Source: Salipiger aestuarii (GTDB taxonomy: Bacteria; Pseudomonadota; Alphaproteobacteria; Rhodobacterales; Rhodobacteraceae). From it: 64,000 nucleotides of DNA. Numbering within the stretch: position 1 is the first letter of the stretch; every line of letters starts with the position of its first letter. Shown here piece by piece: positions 9,388 to 17,036 of this stretch. The notes below the pieces were generated by a model that saw only the letters and a list, made by a program, of their open reading frames with translations, was not told the DNA's origin and did not search any database. The position numbers and the translations under genes were made by a program. Location of the stretch: the NCBI RefSeq assembly GCF_003259905.1, contig NZ_QLMG01000008.1:62001-126000 (forward strand). Direction: 5' to 3'.

Positions 9388-9455
9388 GGAACAGGTGCCT
9401 GCCGCATGTGTTGAGGGATCGACACCTTCGACACATGCCCGCGAAAGGATATCCC

Positions 9456-10838
9456 ATGACCGAGCGATCCATCACCACGGTCAACCCGTTCACCGAAACC
9501 GAACTGGCACGCTACGATCTGATGAGCGACGATCAGATGTTCGATGCGGTGAAATCCTGCCATGCCGCGTTTGACCAATGGCGCCTGACCCCGGTGGAAG
9601 ACCGCGCCGCGATCATCGCGCGCATCGGCAAGGAACTGACCGCCCGCAAAGAGGAATTCGCCCAGCTGATGACCGCCGAGGTCGGCAAGCTGATCGGCGA
9701 CAGCCGCGATGAGATCGACCTGTGCGCCGGTATCTGCGCCTGGACCGCCAGCCAGGGTCCCGAGGTTCTGGCCGACGAGCATCGCGCGTTGCAGGGCGGG
9801 CGGCAGGGCATCATCACCTATTCCCCCATCGGGGTGATCTACGGCATCCAGCCGTGGAATTTTCCCGCCTATCAGGCGGTGCGCTATTCCATCGCCAACC
9901 TGATGGCGGGCAATGGCGTGCTGCTCAAACACGCGGCCAACTGCACCGGCAGCGGCATGATGCTGCGCGAGATATACGAGGCGGCGGGCCTGCCCGGGGA
10001 TCTGTTCACCGTACTGACCATCGACCACGACCAGTCCGACAAGGTGATCGCGCATGATCTTGTGCGCGGGGTGACCATGACTGGCAGCGCCGGGGTCGGG
10101 TCGGCCATCGGCAAAAAGGCCGGTGAGCATCTCAAGAAAGCCGTGCTGGAGCTGGGGTCCAACGACGCCTATCTCGTGCTCGAAGACGCGGATCTCGATC
10201 TTGCGATCAAGACCTGCGTGGCAGGGCGGATCTACAACAACGGCGAAACCTGCGTGAACGCCAAACGGTTTGTCGTGACGGACGCTGTCTATGACGATTT
10301 CGTCAGGGGCTACATCGACGCCATGTCAAAGGTGACGACCGGCGACCCGACCGAGGACGGCACCGGGCTGGGCCCGATGGCGCGCGACGACCTGCGCCAG
10401 ACGCTGCACGACCAGGTGCGCGCCAGTGTCGACAGGGGCGCCAGCATCGCCTGCGGCGGCACCCTGCCCGAGGGGACGGGGTATTTCTATCCAGCGACCG
10501 TTCTGACCGATGTCGCGCCGGGGCAACCGGCCTATGAAGAGGAACTGTTCGGCCCGGTCGCATCGGTCATCCGGGCGCGCGATGACGAGGACGCCATGCG
10601 CATCGCCAACGACAGCCGCTTCGGGCTGGGCGGCGGTATCTTTTCAAAAGACGAAAGCCGCGCGGTGGACCTTGCGCGCAAGCATTTCGACACGGGCATG
10701 GTGTTCATCAACCACTTCAACCTCGCCACGCCCGAAATGCCGTTCGGCGGCGTCAAGGATTCCGGTTTCGGTCGCGAACACGGCGGCTTTGGCATGCGCG
10801 AGTTCGTGAACGCCAAGGCGATTGCCGTGGCCGCCTGA
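9456..10838 (+). CDS. NAD(P)-dependent aldehyde dehydrogenase, succinate-semialdehyde type
   Basis: A 460-residue aldehyde dehydrogenase that oxidises an aldehyde to an acid. Visible catalytic residues: Asn in QPWNFP (about 135), general-base Glu in VLELGSNDAY (about 232), nucleophile Cys in NNGETCVNAKRF (about 266). The ELGSNDAYLV and TCVNAKR phrases and the short length (~455-460) match the Sad/YneI-type succinate-semialdehyde dehydrogenases. GAAAGGA lies eight bases before the ATG at 9456. It is on the same strand as the PQQ dehydrogenase, separated by 131 bases and a hairpin, so shared function (alcohol or sugar to aldehyde to acid) is possible but not shown. Confidence 0.88.
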   Translation: MTERSITTVNPFTETELARYDLMSDDQMFDAVKSCHAAFDQWRLTPVEDRAAIIARIGKELTARKEEFAQLMTAEVGKLIGDSRDEIDLCAGICAWTASQGPEVLADEHRALQGGRQGIITYSPIGVIYGIQPWNFPAYQAVRYSIANLMAGNGVLLKHAANCTGSGMMLREIYEAAGLPGDLFTVLTIDHDQSDKVIAHDLVRGVTMTGSAGVGSAIGKKAGEHLKKAVLELGSNDAYLVLEDADLDLAIKTCVAGRIYNNGETCVNAKRFVVTDAVYDDFVRGYIDAMSKVTTGDPTEDGTGLGPMARDDLRQTLHDQVRASVDRGASIACGGTLPEGTGYFYPATVLTDVAPGQPAYEEELFGPVASVIRARDDEDAMRIANDSRFGLGGGIFSKDESRAVDLARKHFDTGMVFINHFNLATPEMPFGGVKDSGFGREHGGFGMREFVNAKAIAVAA

Positions 10839-10908
10839 TGCCGCCCGATCCTGGGCGCGGCGCGGGCTAGGGCGCCGGGGGCGGCATATGCGCTCTCTGC
10901 CCGCCTCT

Positions 10909-10931
10909 CGCGGGGATGATCAGTCCCCGCG
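10909..10931 (+). terminator. Hairpin downstream of aldehyde dehydrogenase
   Basis: Perfect 8-bp arms CGCGGGGA and TCCCCGCG around a 7-base loop, about 70 bases after the stop at 10838. No T tract. Possible terminator or leader structure of the small gene at 11006. Confidence 0.4.
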
Positions 10932-11005
10932 CGGTGGAACCAAACCCGCCTCTGCGCGCTCATGCACTGCAATACGGCAATGATGAAACCTGAAAGGGCA
11001 CGAAG

Positions 11006-11203
11006 ATGATCGCAAGGCTTATCCTGGGGGCAGCGGCGCTTGGCGCCATCGCTGTCTTTCGAAAATCCCGGCGGACGCCGCCACCGCTCCGGATCCGCGA
11101 CGCGGGGCCGTCGCAAATGCGCAACCCGCCGCCGACCTGGGATCGCACGGACGAGGCGAACGACGAATCCTTCCCCGCCAGCGATCCGCCCGGCACCTAC
11201 TGA
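11006..11203 (+). CDS. Small conserved protein with ESFPASDPP motif
   Basis: A 65-residue protein with a short hydrophobic N-terminus (ARLILGAAALGAIAVF) and a C-terminal DEANDESFPASDPPGTY. The D/E-ESFPASDPP signature recurs in many short proteins of unknown function in Proteobacteria. A GAAAGGG-like site precedes the ATG. The bidirectional terminator that follows separates it from sodC. Function unknown. Confidence 0.65.
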   Translation: MIARLILGAAALGAIAVFRKSRRTPPPLRIRDAGPSQMRNPPPTWDRTDEANDESFPASDPPGTY

Positions 11204-11246
11204 CCGGCACCTGCGACCGGCGGCGATCGCGCCGAAGGCACGCAGA

Positions 11247-11284
11247 AAAAGACCCGGCAGCGCGGTGACGCTGCCGGGTCTTTT
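11247..11284. terminator. Bidirectional rho-independent terminator
   Basis: A 12-bp perfect stem GACCCGGCAGCG/CGCTGCCGGGTC with a six-base loop is flanked by AAAA on the left and TTTT on the right. This gives a U tract in both directions and serves the small gene ending at 11203 (+) and sodC ending at 11365 (-). Confidence 0.92.
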
Positions 11285-11364
11285 GGCGCGTGCCCCTGAT
11301 CTGGCCCCGGCCCCGCGGCGATGACCGCAGGGCCGGGGACGGCGTCGCGCGCTGTCGCCGCGTG

Positions 11365-11868
11365 TCACTCGCTGGCGGAGAACGCTCCGCAGGCGATCCG
11401 CTCGCCCGCATCGCCAGAGGGCTGGCTTTCGTAGTCGTCGCTGTCGGCGTGCATCACGAATGCGGCGCCGTCGCCGTCCATCAGATCGCGTTCGACTTGC
11501 AGGTACGGCAAGAACACCTCGACCTCTCCGATGCCGTCGTCCCGCACTGTCAGGTTGGGCATGTCGCCCGGATGCGGCCCGCCTTCGACCAGAACGCCGT
11601 GGGCGCGGTCCCCGGCGATGTGCCCGCCGGCAGAGCTGAAATCTTCGGCCTCGCAATCACCGGTTTCGTGCAGGTGAATGGCGTGGGTGCCCGCCGGCAG
11701 GTTCTTTAGCGTCACAGTCGCCAGCGCCGCGCCGGAGGGGGTGTCGCGCACGCTGACCGTGCCAAGGTCGGCGCCGTCGCGCCCCGAGATGCCGGCCGAG
11801 GTTTCGGCCGCGTGAAGCGCGGGGGCGAGCATGCACAGCGCCGTCGCCGTCAGGGTGAGTTTTTTCAT
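11365..11868 (-). CDS. sodC: Periplasmic Cu/Zn superoxide dismutase
   Basis: A 167-residue secreted superoxide dismutase converting superoxide to peroxide and oxygen. A signal peptide ends near ALHA (about 20). Metal ligands are visible in THAIHLHETGDC (His 65, 67), SAGGHIAGDRAHG (His 83, 90), GGPHPGD and FVMHADSDDY (His 140). Cys 72 and Cys 160 can form the usual disulfide. It ends IACGAF as expected. AGGAG six bases before the ATG at 11868 sets the start; the frame upstream is not protein-like. With katE this gives the window two peroxide/superoxide defences, not in one operon. Confidence 0.94.
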   Translation of the reverse strand: MKKLTLTATALCMLAPALHAAETSAGISGRDGADLGTVSVRDTPSGAALATVTLKNLPAGTHAIHLHETGDCEAEDFSSAGGHIAGDRAHGVLVEGGPHPGDMPNLTVRDDGIGEVEVFLPYLQVERDLMDGDGAAFVMHADSDDYESQPSGDAGERIACGAFSASE

Positions 11869-12182
11869 GATGGTCTCCTGCTTGCGAATGCCCGGTCCGG
11901 CGGCAGAGCCGCCAGCGTGCCGGGCCATGGGGGAAACGGGCCGGAGCCACGCCGGGTTCCCGACCCGCGGGCACAAGCCCGGCATCGTCACGTCGCGACG
12001 GAAAAACCGGGGCCGGGGCTGGGCCGCAGGATTCCCCCGGCAAGACCCCCCGTCAAGGCGCCCCCGTGCGGGAACATTCGGCGGCCCTTGCCGGTTGGTC
12101 GAACAGGCGCAGGTCCGGGTGACCGCTTGCGCCGTTTCATCTGACGCGCCTTGTCGCGCACTGGCCAACCCTGCTCAACACT

Positions 12183-12218
12183 GGCCAAGGCGGGCCAAGG
12201 CGGGCCAAGGCGGGCCAA
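12183..12218. repeat. 10-bp tandem repeat, 3.6 copies
   Basis: GGCCAAGGCG is repeated without interruption from 12183 to 12218, ending with a partial copy. Two looser relatives (CTGGCCAA) lie at about 12160 and 12181. It sits ~70 bases upstream of the proline-rich gene at 12289. Confidence 0.9.
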
Positions 12219-12288
12219 ACAGCGTCATCCCACGGCAGCGCGGACCGCCAGCCACCCGCCCCTGTTGCAGATACGGAAAGGACACATC

Positions 12289-12540
12289 ATGGCCGATACC
12301 CCCGTTTCAACCCTTTTCCCGGGGGGGCACCGCCGCGCGGACGCCCAGCAACCCCCGGCCGAGGTTCCGCCCGGCCCGGCCCCCGACCATGTCCCGTCGC
12401 CCGTCCCGCCGCAGGTGCCCGAACCGCCCGACGTGCCGGAATCCGATCCTCCGGGGCCGGGCGACATGCCGCAACCCGACATTCCGCCGGACCTGCCTCC
12501 CGACCGGGTCCAGCGGCTGCCGGAAGGCGCGACCCCATGA
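12289..12540 (+). CDS. Proline-rich small protein
   Basis: An 83-residue protein, roughly one third proline, with repeated P-P-x and DxP units (QVPEPPDVPESDPPGPGD). No fold is expected apart from polyproline helix; no family is recognised. GGAAAGGA about seven bases upstream supports the ATG. It overlaps the next gene by ATGA, so the pair is coupled. It could be an extended linker or surface protein, but no signal peptide is seen. Confidence 0.55.
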   Translation: MADTPVSTLFPGGHRRADAQQPPAEVPPGPAPDHVPSPVPPQVPEPPDVPESDPPGPGDMPQPDIPPDLPPDRVQRLPEGATP

Positions 12541-12806
12541 AGGACGTCGAAGACCGCCTGATCGAGCTTGAAGCCGGCCTTATCGCCCACCGCCGCCTGC
12601 TGATCCGCCTGCTGGAAAGCCTGGATCCGAGGACGCGCGACGAGCTGCTGCGATGGGTGGCGGACCGCGAGGTACTGCGCGACGGTCAGGAAGACCCCGG
12701 CGCCGTCCCCACCGGCGTGGAAATGCTGCCGCTGAGCATTGCAGAGGAATTTCGGAAAATTGCGCAGACCGGCCGCGACCGCTGGGGCGGCGACAGCGCC
12801 GATTGA
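12537..12806 (+). CDS. Small coiled-coil protein
   Basis: An 89-residue protein with a strongly helical N-terminal half (DVEDRLIELEAGLIAHRRLL) that may form a coiled coil, and a second helix around EEFRKIAQTG. No known family is recognised. It starts inside the stop of the proline-rich gene, so it is coupled to it. The 260 bases after it hold the leader of the YqjD-like operon. Confidence 0.6.
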   Translation: MKDVEDRLIELEAGLIAHRRLLIRLLESLDPRTRDELLRWVADREVLRDGQEDPGAVPTGVEMLPLSIAEEFRKIAQTGRDRWGGDSAD

Positions 12807-13024
12807 CGCACCGCGCGCCGGCGATCCGGGCGCCGCGCGACGGAAAAATGATACCCGGCGGGAACCGCAGTTCGCGCCGGGTGTTATCGAAGCATCAACG
12901 AAACGGATCGCGGCATGGCCGCACACAGGCGTCAAAGCTTTGTCCCGTCGAAATGTTTTCGATGGACCCGGTCGTTCTGTGCCTGCGCGACCATGCCGCG
13001 ATCTGTTTCAGGACCCGCCACCTC

Positions 13025-13049
13025 GGTTCTCGTCCCAAGAGACGAGACC
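13025..13049 (+). promoter_or_regulatory. Leader hairpin before YqjD-like gene
   Basis: TCTCGTC (13028-13034) pairs with GACGAGA (13041-13047) across a six-base loop, with GG/CC extending the stem past a bulged T. It ends ~18 bases before the ATG at 13067, next to the purine-rich ribosome site AAAAAAGAGAG. It may shape translation of the first gene of the operon. Confidence 0.4.
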
Positions 13050-13066
13050 AGAAAAAAGAGAGTGAC

Positions 13067-13642
13067 ATGCAAGATCTCGATCACAGCACCCGCGACGTCG
13101 GGCAGGAGGCAGGCGAAGACGTCAAGCAGTCTGCCGAACGTCTGCACGACGATGCCCGCGCCGCCGCCGAATCCGTCGCCGCCCGCGCCCGCGACGAAGC
13201 GGGCCAGCAGGCGGACCGCGCCCGTACGGGCGTTGCGTCCGAACTGTCGGGCATCGCCCGCGCGCTTGACACGGCTGCCGGCGAACTGCGCGAAGGCTCG
13301 CCGCAGGAACAGGTCTTCGGGCAGGTTGCCAACGGTCTTTCCGGCGTTTCCGACGCCATCCGCGACCGGGATCTGGCCGACCTCGCCAGCGAGGTAAGCG
13401 CCTTTGCGCGGCGCAATCCGCTGGGCTTTCTCGGTGGTGCCGCGCTTGCCGGTTTTGCCGCGACGCGGTTCGCCAAGGCGTCTGGCACCCCGCGCACGCC
13501 CGCCGATGCGTCCTATAACGCGCCGTCGGCACAGTCCGGCGCGCCCGCCTCGGCCTCTGCCACCACGCCGGAAACCCGCCCCGGGGATGTCACGGCACCC
13601 GCCGTGATCCCCGCCAGCCACCTGACGCCGGGAGACCACTGA
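13067..13642 (+). CDS. YqjD/DUF883-like membrane-associated helical protein
   Basis: A 191-residue Ala-rich protein. Residues ~1-90 are a long amphipathic helix of Arg/Asp/Ala repeats (SAERLHDDARAAAESVAARA). A glycine-rich hydrophobic segment (ARRNPLGFLGGAALAGFAATR, about 122-142) follows, and then a low-complexity Ala/Pro tail. This arrangement resembles YqjD/ElaB-type stress proteins that associate with membrane through a C-terminal helix. Its last base is the first base of the next gene's ATG, so the three genes to 15181 form one coupled operon. The start at 13067 follows AAAAAAGAGAG; the longer frame upstream lacks coding character. Confidence 0.7.
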   Translation: MQDLDHSTRDVGQEAGEDVKQSAERLHDDARAAAESVAARARDEAGQQADRARTGVASELSGIARALDTAAGELREGSPQEQVFGQVANGLSGVSDAIRDRDLADLASEVSAFARRNPLGFLGGAALAGFAATRFAKASGTPRTPADASYNAPSAQSGAPASASATTPETRPGDVTAPAVIPASHLTPGDH

Positions 13643-14070
13643 TGTCCAGCACCGACACCCGCCCGCCCGAAGGCGTGCGCCCCCAGATCCGCGAGACCGG
13701 CAGCCTGCTCAGCCAGGCGATACAGCAGGTCATCGCGCTGATGCGCGGCGAAATAGACCTGTTCCGCGCCGAACTTGACCAGAACGTGAAAAAGGCCGGG
13801 GCCGCCGTGGGCATGGTCGTGGGGGGCATTGTTCTGCTTCTCGTGGCGCTGAACGTGCTTGCCGGGGCCGCCGTGACCGCCATCGTCGCCACCGGACTTG
13901 CGCCATTGTGGTCCGCGCTGATCGTCGGTGGCGTCCTGCTTGTCGTCGCGCTGATCCTGGTGAAATCGGGCCAGAGCAACCTGAAGCTCGCCTCCCTCGC
14001 CCCGACCCGGACCCGTCGCAACCTTGAGCGGGACCGCGATGTTGTCGCAAAGGAAATGACCCATGAGTGA
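13642..14070 (+). CDS. YqjE-type putative holin superfamily membrane protein
   Basis: A 142-residue protein of the Actinobacteriophage-holin/YqjE superfamily (DUF1469). An amphipathic N-terminal region (RETGSLLSQAIQQVIALMRGE) precedes two membrane helices at about 55-80 and 85-108, then a basic tail. The same order, YqjD-like then YqjE-like, is found in E. coli yqjDEK. Translational coupling to both neighbours (1-base overlap upstream, 8-base overlap downstream) supports a joint membrane role. No phage genes are near, so a lytic role is unlikely. Confidence 0.78.
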   Translation: MSSTDTRPPEGVRPQIRETGSLLSQAIQQVIALMRGEIDLFRAELDQNVKKAGAAVGMVVGGIVLLLVALNVLAGAAVTAIVATGLAPLWSALIVGGVLLVVALILVKSGQSNLKLASLAPTRTRRNLERDRDVVAKEMTHE

Positions 14071-15181
14071 TATCCGCACCCCCGACGAGATCGAGCGCGA
14101 ACTGGAACGCAACCGCGCCGCGCTGCAAGACACGGTCCGCTCGCTTGAGGCGACCTTTACCCCCGACACCCTGTTTCGCAGCATCGCCGACAATGTCGGG
14201 CGCCACGGCGGCGACTTCGGGCGGTCGACCATGGATGCGGCCCGCGCCAACCCGCTCGCGCTTGGTGTGACGGCGGTTGGCCTTGGCTGGCTGATGTTCG
14301 GCAAGGGGCCGTCGGCGGACAAGATCGCCGACACCGCCAGTTCCGCGCGCAACGCCGCGGACACCGACACTGACAGCCGCCACGGCGCGGATGGGCCGGC
14401 CAGCTTTTCGCCCCCGCGCGGTCCCGTTCCGGCTGGCGAGATCGGCCCCAGGTCGCAGGGCCTGTCGGCCACGCAAAAGGCGCGTGCCAAGTGGTACCGC
14501 ACCGAAAACTACGTCCAGTACGGCGCGCAGTCCGCGGCGGACCATGCCGGGGCGGCAAGGGATGGCGTGTCGCGCGCCGGAACGCGGGTGCGCGACCGGT
14601 CGTCCGAAATCGCCGCTCAGCTGTCGGAAGGGACCGAAAGGCTGGGCGCAGACGCCCGCGAACGCGTCATTGCCGCCCGCGAACGCGCGATCCTGGCGGG
14701 CGAAACCCTGCGCCGCGCCGGCGGCGACGCCAACCGCAAAGCCCGCGCCACGGCTCGCGACGGTGCCACAAGGGCCAAGGACTTCTTTGAGGAAAACCCG
14801 CTGGTTGCCGGTGCCCTTGCGCTTGCCGCCGGGGCGCTTGCGGCGGGCACCTTGCCGAACACCCGGTTCGAAGACGAGCATTTCGGCGAGCACAGCGACC
14901 GGCTTTATGACGAGGCCGAGGCCCTGTTCGAACAGGAACGTGCCAAGGCCGAACGCGTGGCCGGGGCCGCTCTTGACGAGGCGCGCGCCATCGGTGGCGA
15001 GCTGCGCGAAGATGTCGATGCGGCGAGCCGTCAGCTGAAAGACGCGGCGGATCGCGAAACGCCGGGCGAGGGGTCGGCCGCGGATGCCGCCGTCGACCGG
15101 GCCGAAGATGCGGTGCGACGGGTGTCCGATGCCGTCCGCGCGCAGGCAGCCAAGGAAGGCTCCGAGCCGCAGCGCAGCTGA
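14063..15181 (+). CDS. DUF3618 domain protein
   Basis: A 372-residue protein starting with the DUF3618 signature (RTPDEIERELERNRAALQDT, then LEATFTPDTLF). A hydrophobic stretch sits at about 68-82 (ANPLALGVTAVGLGWLMFG) and another Gly/Ala-rich helix at about 245-268. Between and after them lie long Arg/Asp/Ala helices likely to form coiled coils. DUF3618 proteins sit with YqjE-type genes in many Alphaproteobacteria; the role is unknown, probably envelope or stress related. It is the last gene before a strong terminator. Confidence 0.8.
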   Translation: MSDIRTPDEIERELERNRAALQDTVRSLEATFTPDTLFRSIADNVGRHGGDFGRSTMDAARANPLALGVTAVGLGWLMFGKGPSADKIADTASSARNAADTDTDSRHGADGPASFSPPRGPVPAGEIGPRSQGLSATQKARAKWYRTENYVQYGAQSAADHAGAARDGVSRAGTRVRDRSSEIAAQLSEGTERLGADARERVIAARERAILAGETLRRAGGDANRKARATARDGATRAKDFFEENPLVAGALALAAGALAAGTLPNTRFEDEHFGEHSDRLYDEAEALFEQERAKAERVAGAALDEARAIGGELREDVDAASRQLKDAADRETPGEGSAADAAVDRAEDAVRRVSDAVRAQAAKEGSEPQRS

Positions 15182-15207
15182 CATTCGCACCAGTGCGATC
15201 CGATGAC

Positions 15208-15236
15208 GCCCCCGCAGCCCTGTTGCGGGGGCTTTT
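15208..15236 (+). terminator. Rho-independent terminator of the DUF3618 operon
   Basis: Perfect 9-bp arms GCCCCCGCA (15208-15216) and TGCGGGGGC (15224-15232) with a seven-base loop, followed by TTTT. It lies 27 bases after the stop at 15181. Confidence 0.88.
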
Positions 15237-15356
15237 CCGCGTCGATCCGCCCAGGGTTCACGGTGTCGGTGGGCTGCGCGCCGCGGTCCTGTGGCGGAAC
15301 AATCGCGGCCAATGGCGGTTGGCAAAGGGATCGTCATGTGGAACGGAGGACTTGCA

Positions 15357-15695
15357 ATGACTGGCCAGAACGACACGCAGGCGGCGGGGGATACCGGCGG
15401 GGCGGAAGCGGCGCGGCTTCGCGAGGATATAGACGCGGGCGCGACGGGTGAAAAGGTCGCCTTTTCCGACCCCGCCGCGGCCCCTCTTGGCACCGATGCC
15501 GAAGCGGGGGGCACCCCGACAAGCGCCGCCGCCATGGCAACCGCGCGCAAGGCGGAAAGCGCGGCGCAGGCGGCGCACCACCCCAAGAAAACCCCGGCGC
15601 AGTTGCAACGAACCGCGCGGCCCGGCATCGTCAGCATGGTCGTTCTGGGGGGCGCGCTGCTGTTCGGGCTTGTCCTGCTCTGGGCGGGGATGTAG
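15357..15695 (+). CDS. Small single-span membrane protein
   Basis: A 112-residue protein with a disordered Ala/Gly/Asp-rich N-terminal 80 residues and one C-terminal membrane helix (IVSMVVLGGALLFGLVLLWAGM) ending at the C-terminus, a tail-anchor pattern. GGAGG seven bases before the ATG fixes the start at 15357 rather than the ATG at 15336. It follows the terminator, so it has its own transcript. No family recognised. Confidence 0.6.
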   Translation: MTGQNDTQAAGDTGGAEAARLREDIDAGATGEKVAFSDPAAAPLGTDAEAGGTPTSAAAMATARKAESAAQAAHHPKKTPAQLQRTARPGIVSMVVLGGALLFGLVLLWAGM

Positions 15696-15747
15696 CCGGG
15701 CGGGCGTTGCCTGATCCGGGCTGTAAACCGCCGTTCCGGGGCCGCGC

Positions 15748-16947
15748 TCAGCTTTTCAGAAGGGCGGCGTATTTCGGATCGAAATTGCGCGCGATCGGCT
15801 CGGCGGCGGCGCCCATGGCGACCACCCACGGATCGGCGTGCCCCAGTTGCAGCGCCACGCGCGGGGCGGCGGCGTTCACCGCCTGCGTCAGCCGTTCCAG
15901 CAGGGGGCGGGGCGCGGTGCCGCACAGGATGACCGCCTGCGGGTCGGTGACCAGCGCCAGCATTTGCGCGACCCAGCCCAGCCCTGCCGCCGCCCGGTCG
16001 ATCCAGGCGTCCAGCGCCGGGCCGCCGCGCGTCAGAACCGCCTCGATCCGGGCAAACATGCGGGGGTCGGCCATCGGCACGGCAAAGGTTTCGCAGAACC
16101 CCGCCAGCGCCACCTGATGTTCCAGCAGGGTGTCGCTGCCGGGCAGGGGGATCATGCCGATTTCGCCAGCGTCGCCGTGGCGGCCTCCGTAAAGTTCGCC
16201 GTTCAGGATCAGCCCGGCGCCCAGGCCGTAGCCAAGGTACAGGCACACCACGTCCCGCAGCCCGTGGGCGCGCCCGGTCAGCCGTTCGGCGGTGGCGGCT
16301 GCGGCGGCGTCGTTTTGCAGCGCGACCTCCAGCCCGGTTGCCGCGTGCAGTTGCGCGGCAAGTCCGGCGCCGCGCCAGTGGGCCATGGTGTAATCGTCCC
16401 GCGTTGCCGGCGCGTCCGGCCCGAAGGGGCCGGGCATGGCAATGCCAAGGCCGACGATGCGGCCCCGCACGTCGGGGGCGAGGGCGGCGCGCGTGTCGGC
16501 CAGAAGCCGGGTGACGAGCTTCAGCCCCGCTTCGGGATCGCGGCTGCGCAGCGGGGCATCCCGGCGTGACAGCACCGCGCCGCGCAGGTCCATCACCACG
16601 GTGCGCGCCACGGTCCGGTCGATCTGCACCCCCACCGACAGCGCGCCCATCGGCGCAAGGTCATAGGGGGTGGCGGGCTTGCCCCGGCCTTCGGTGACCG
16701 GATCGCAGGCGACCAGCAGGCCGCTGGTTTCCAGCTCTTCGACGATGTTGGACAGGGTCTGCTTGGCCAGCCGGGTCGCGCGGGCCAGATCGGCGCGCGA
16801 CAGCGGGCCGTTGACGCGGATCGCGTCGATCACCGCCCGCCGATTGTGCGCGGCGGCAGCGCCTAGGCCCGCGCCGAGCACGGCTTTGATGGGGTTCGCG
16901 GCATCGTTCATCAAAACATATTGACAGGCGGAAAGCGCCTCGTCCAT
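15748..16947 (-). CDS. ROK-family transcriptional repressor
   Basis: A 399-residue NagC/XylR-type regulator. The N-terminus holds a winged helix-turn-helix (NGPLSRADLARATRLAKQTLSNIVEEL shortened here to its core LSRADLARATRLAKQT) followed by a ROK sugar-kinase fold. The usual CxCGxxGCxE zinc motif is absent and the His after GEIG is Met, so it is probably a pure sensor without the canonical zinc site. It is divergent from the sugar operon at 17037 and should control it. The ATG at 16947 has AGGTGG upstream, but the ATG at 16911 would leave the divergent promoter outside the coding region; the start is uncertain. Confidence 0.87.
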   Translation of the reverse strand: MDEALSACQYVLMNDAANPIKAVLGAGLGAAAAHNRRAVIDAIRVNGPLSRADLARATRLAKQTLSNIVEELETSGLLVACDPVTEGRGKPATPYDLAPMGALSVGVQIDRTVARTVVMDLRGAVLSRRDAPLRSRDPEAGLKLVTRLLADTRAALAPDVRGRIVGLGIAMPGPFGPDAPATRDDYTMAHWRGAGLAAQLHAATGLEVALQNDAAAAATAERLTGRAHGLRDVVCLYLGYGLGAGLILNGELYGGRHGDAGEIGMIPLPGSDTLLEHQVALAGFCETFAVPMADPRMFARIEAVLTRGGPALDAWIDRAAAGLGWVAQMLALVTDPQAVILCGTAPRPLLERLTQAVNAAAPRVALQLGHADPWVVAMGAAAEPIARNFDPKYAALLKS

Positions 16948-16971
16948 GATTAAGTCCACCTACTGGACTAA
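16921..16971 (+). promoter_or_regulatory. Promoter and palindromic operator of the sugar operon
   Basis: TTGACA (16921-16926) and CATGAT (16945-16950) lie 18 bases apart and form a sigma-70-like promoter towards 17037. Directly after the -10, an inverted repeat TAAGTCCA-N5-TGGACTAA (16951-16971) covers the likely start of transcription. Its place and symmetry suit repression by the adjacent ROK protein. The same DNA overlaps the 5' end of the ROK gene if that starts at 16947. Confidence 0.6.
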
Positions 16972-17036
16972 TAATCAGAACAGGTTCGGAAGGCAGACCC
17001 GGCGCCCCCGCGGGCGCGCCCGACAGGAGAGATGGA

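Noticed and set aside
12861-12885. GGAAC-N16-TGTT resembling an EcfG stress promoter
   Set aside because: Only partial match to the -10 region and Rhodobacterales usually lack EcfG, so not annotated.
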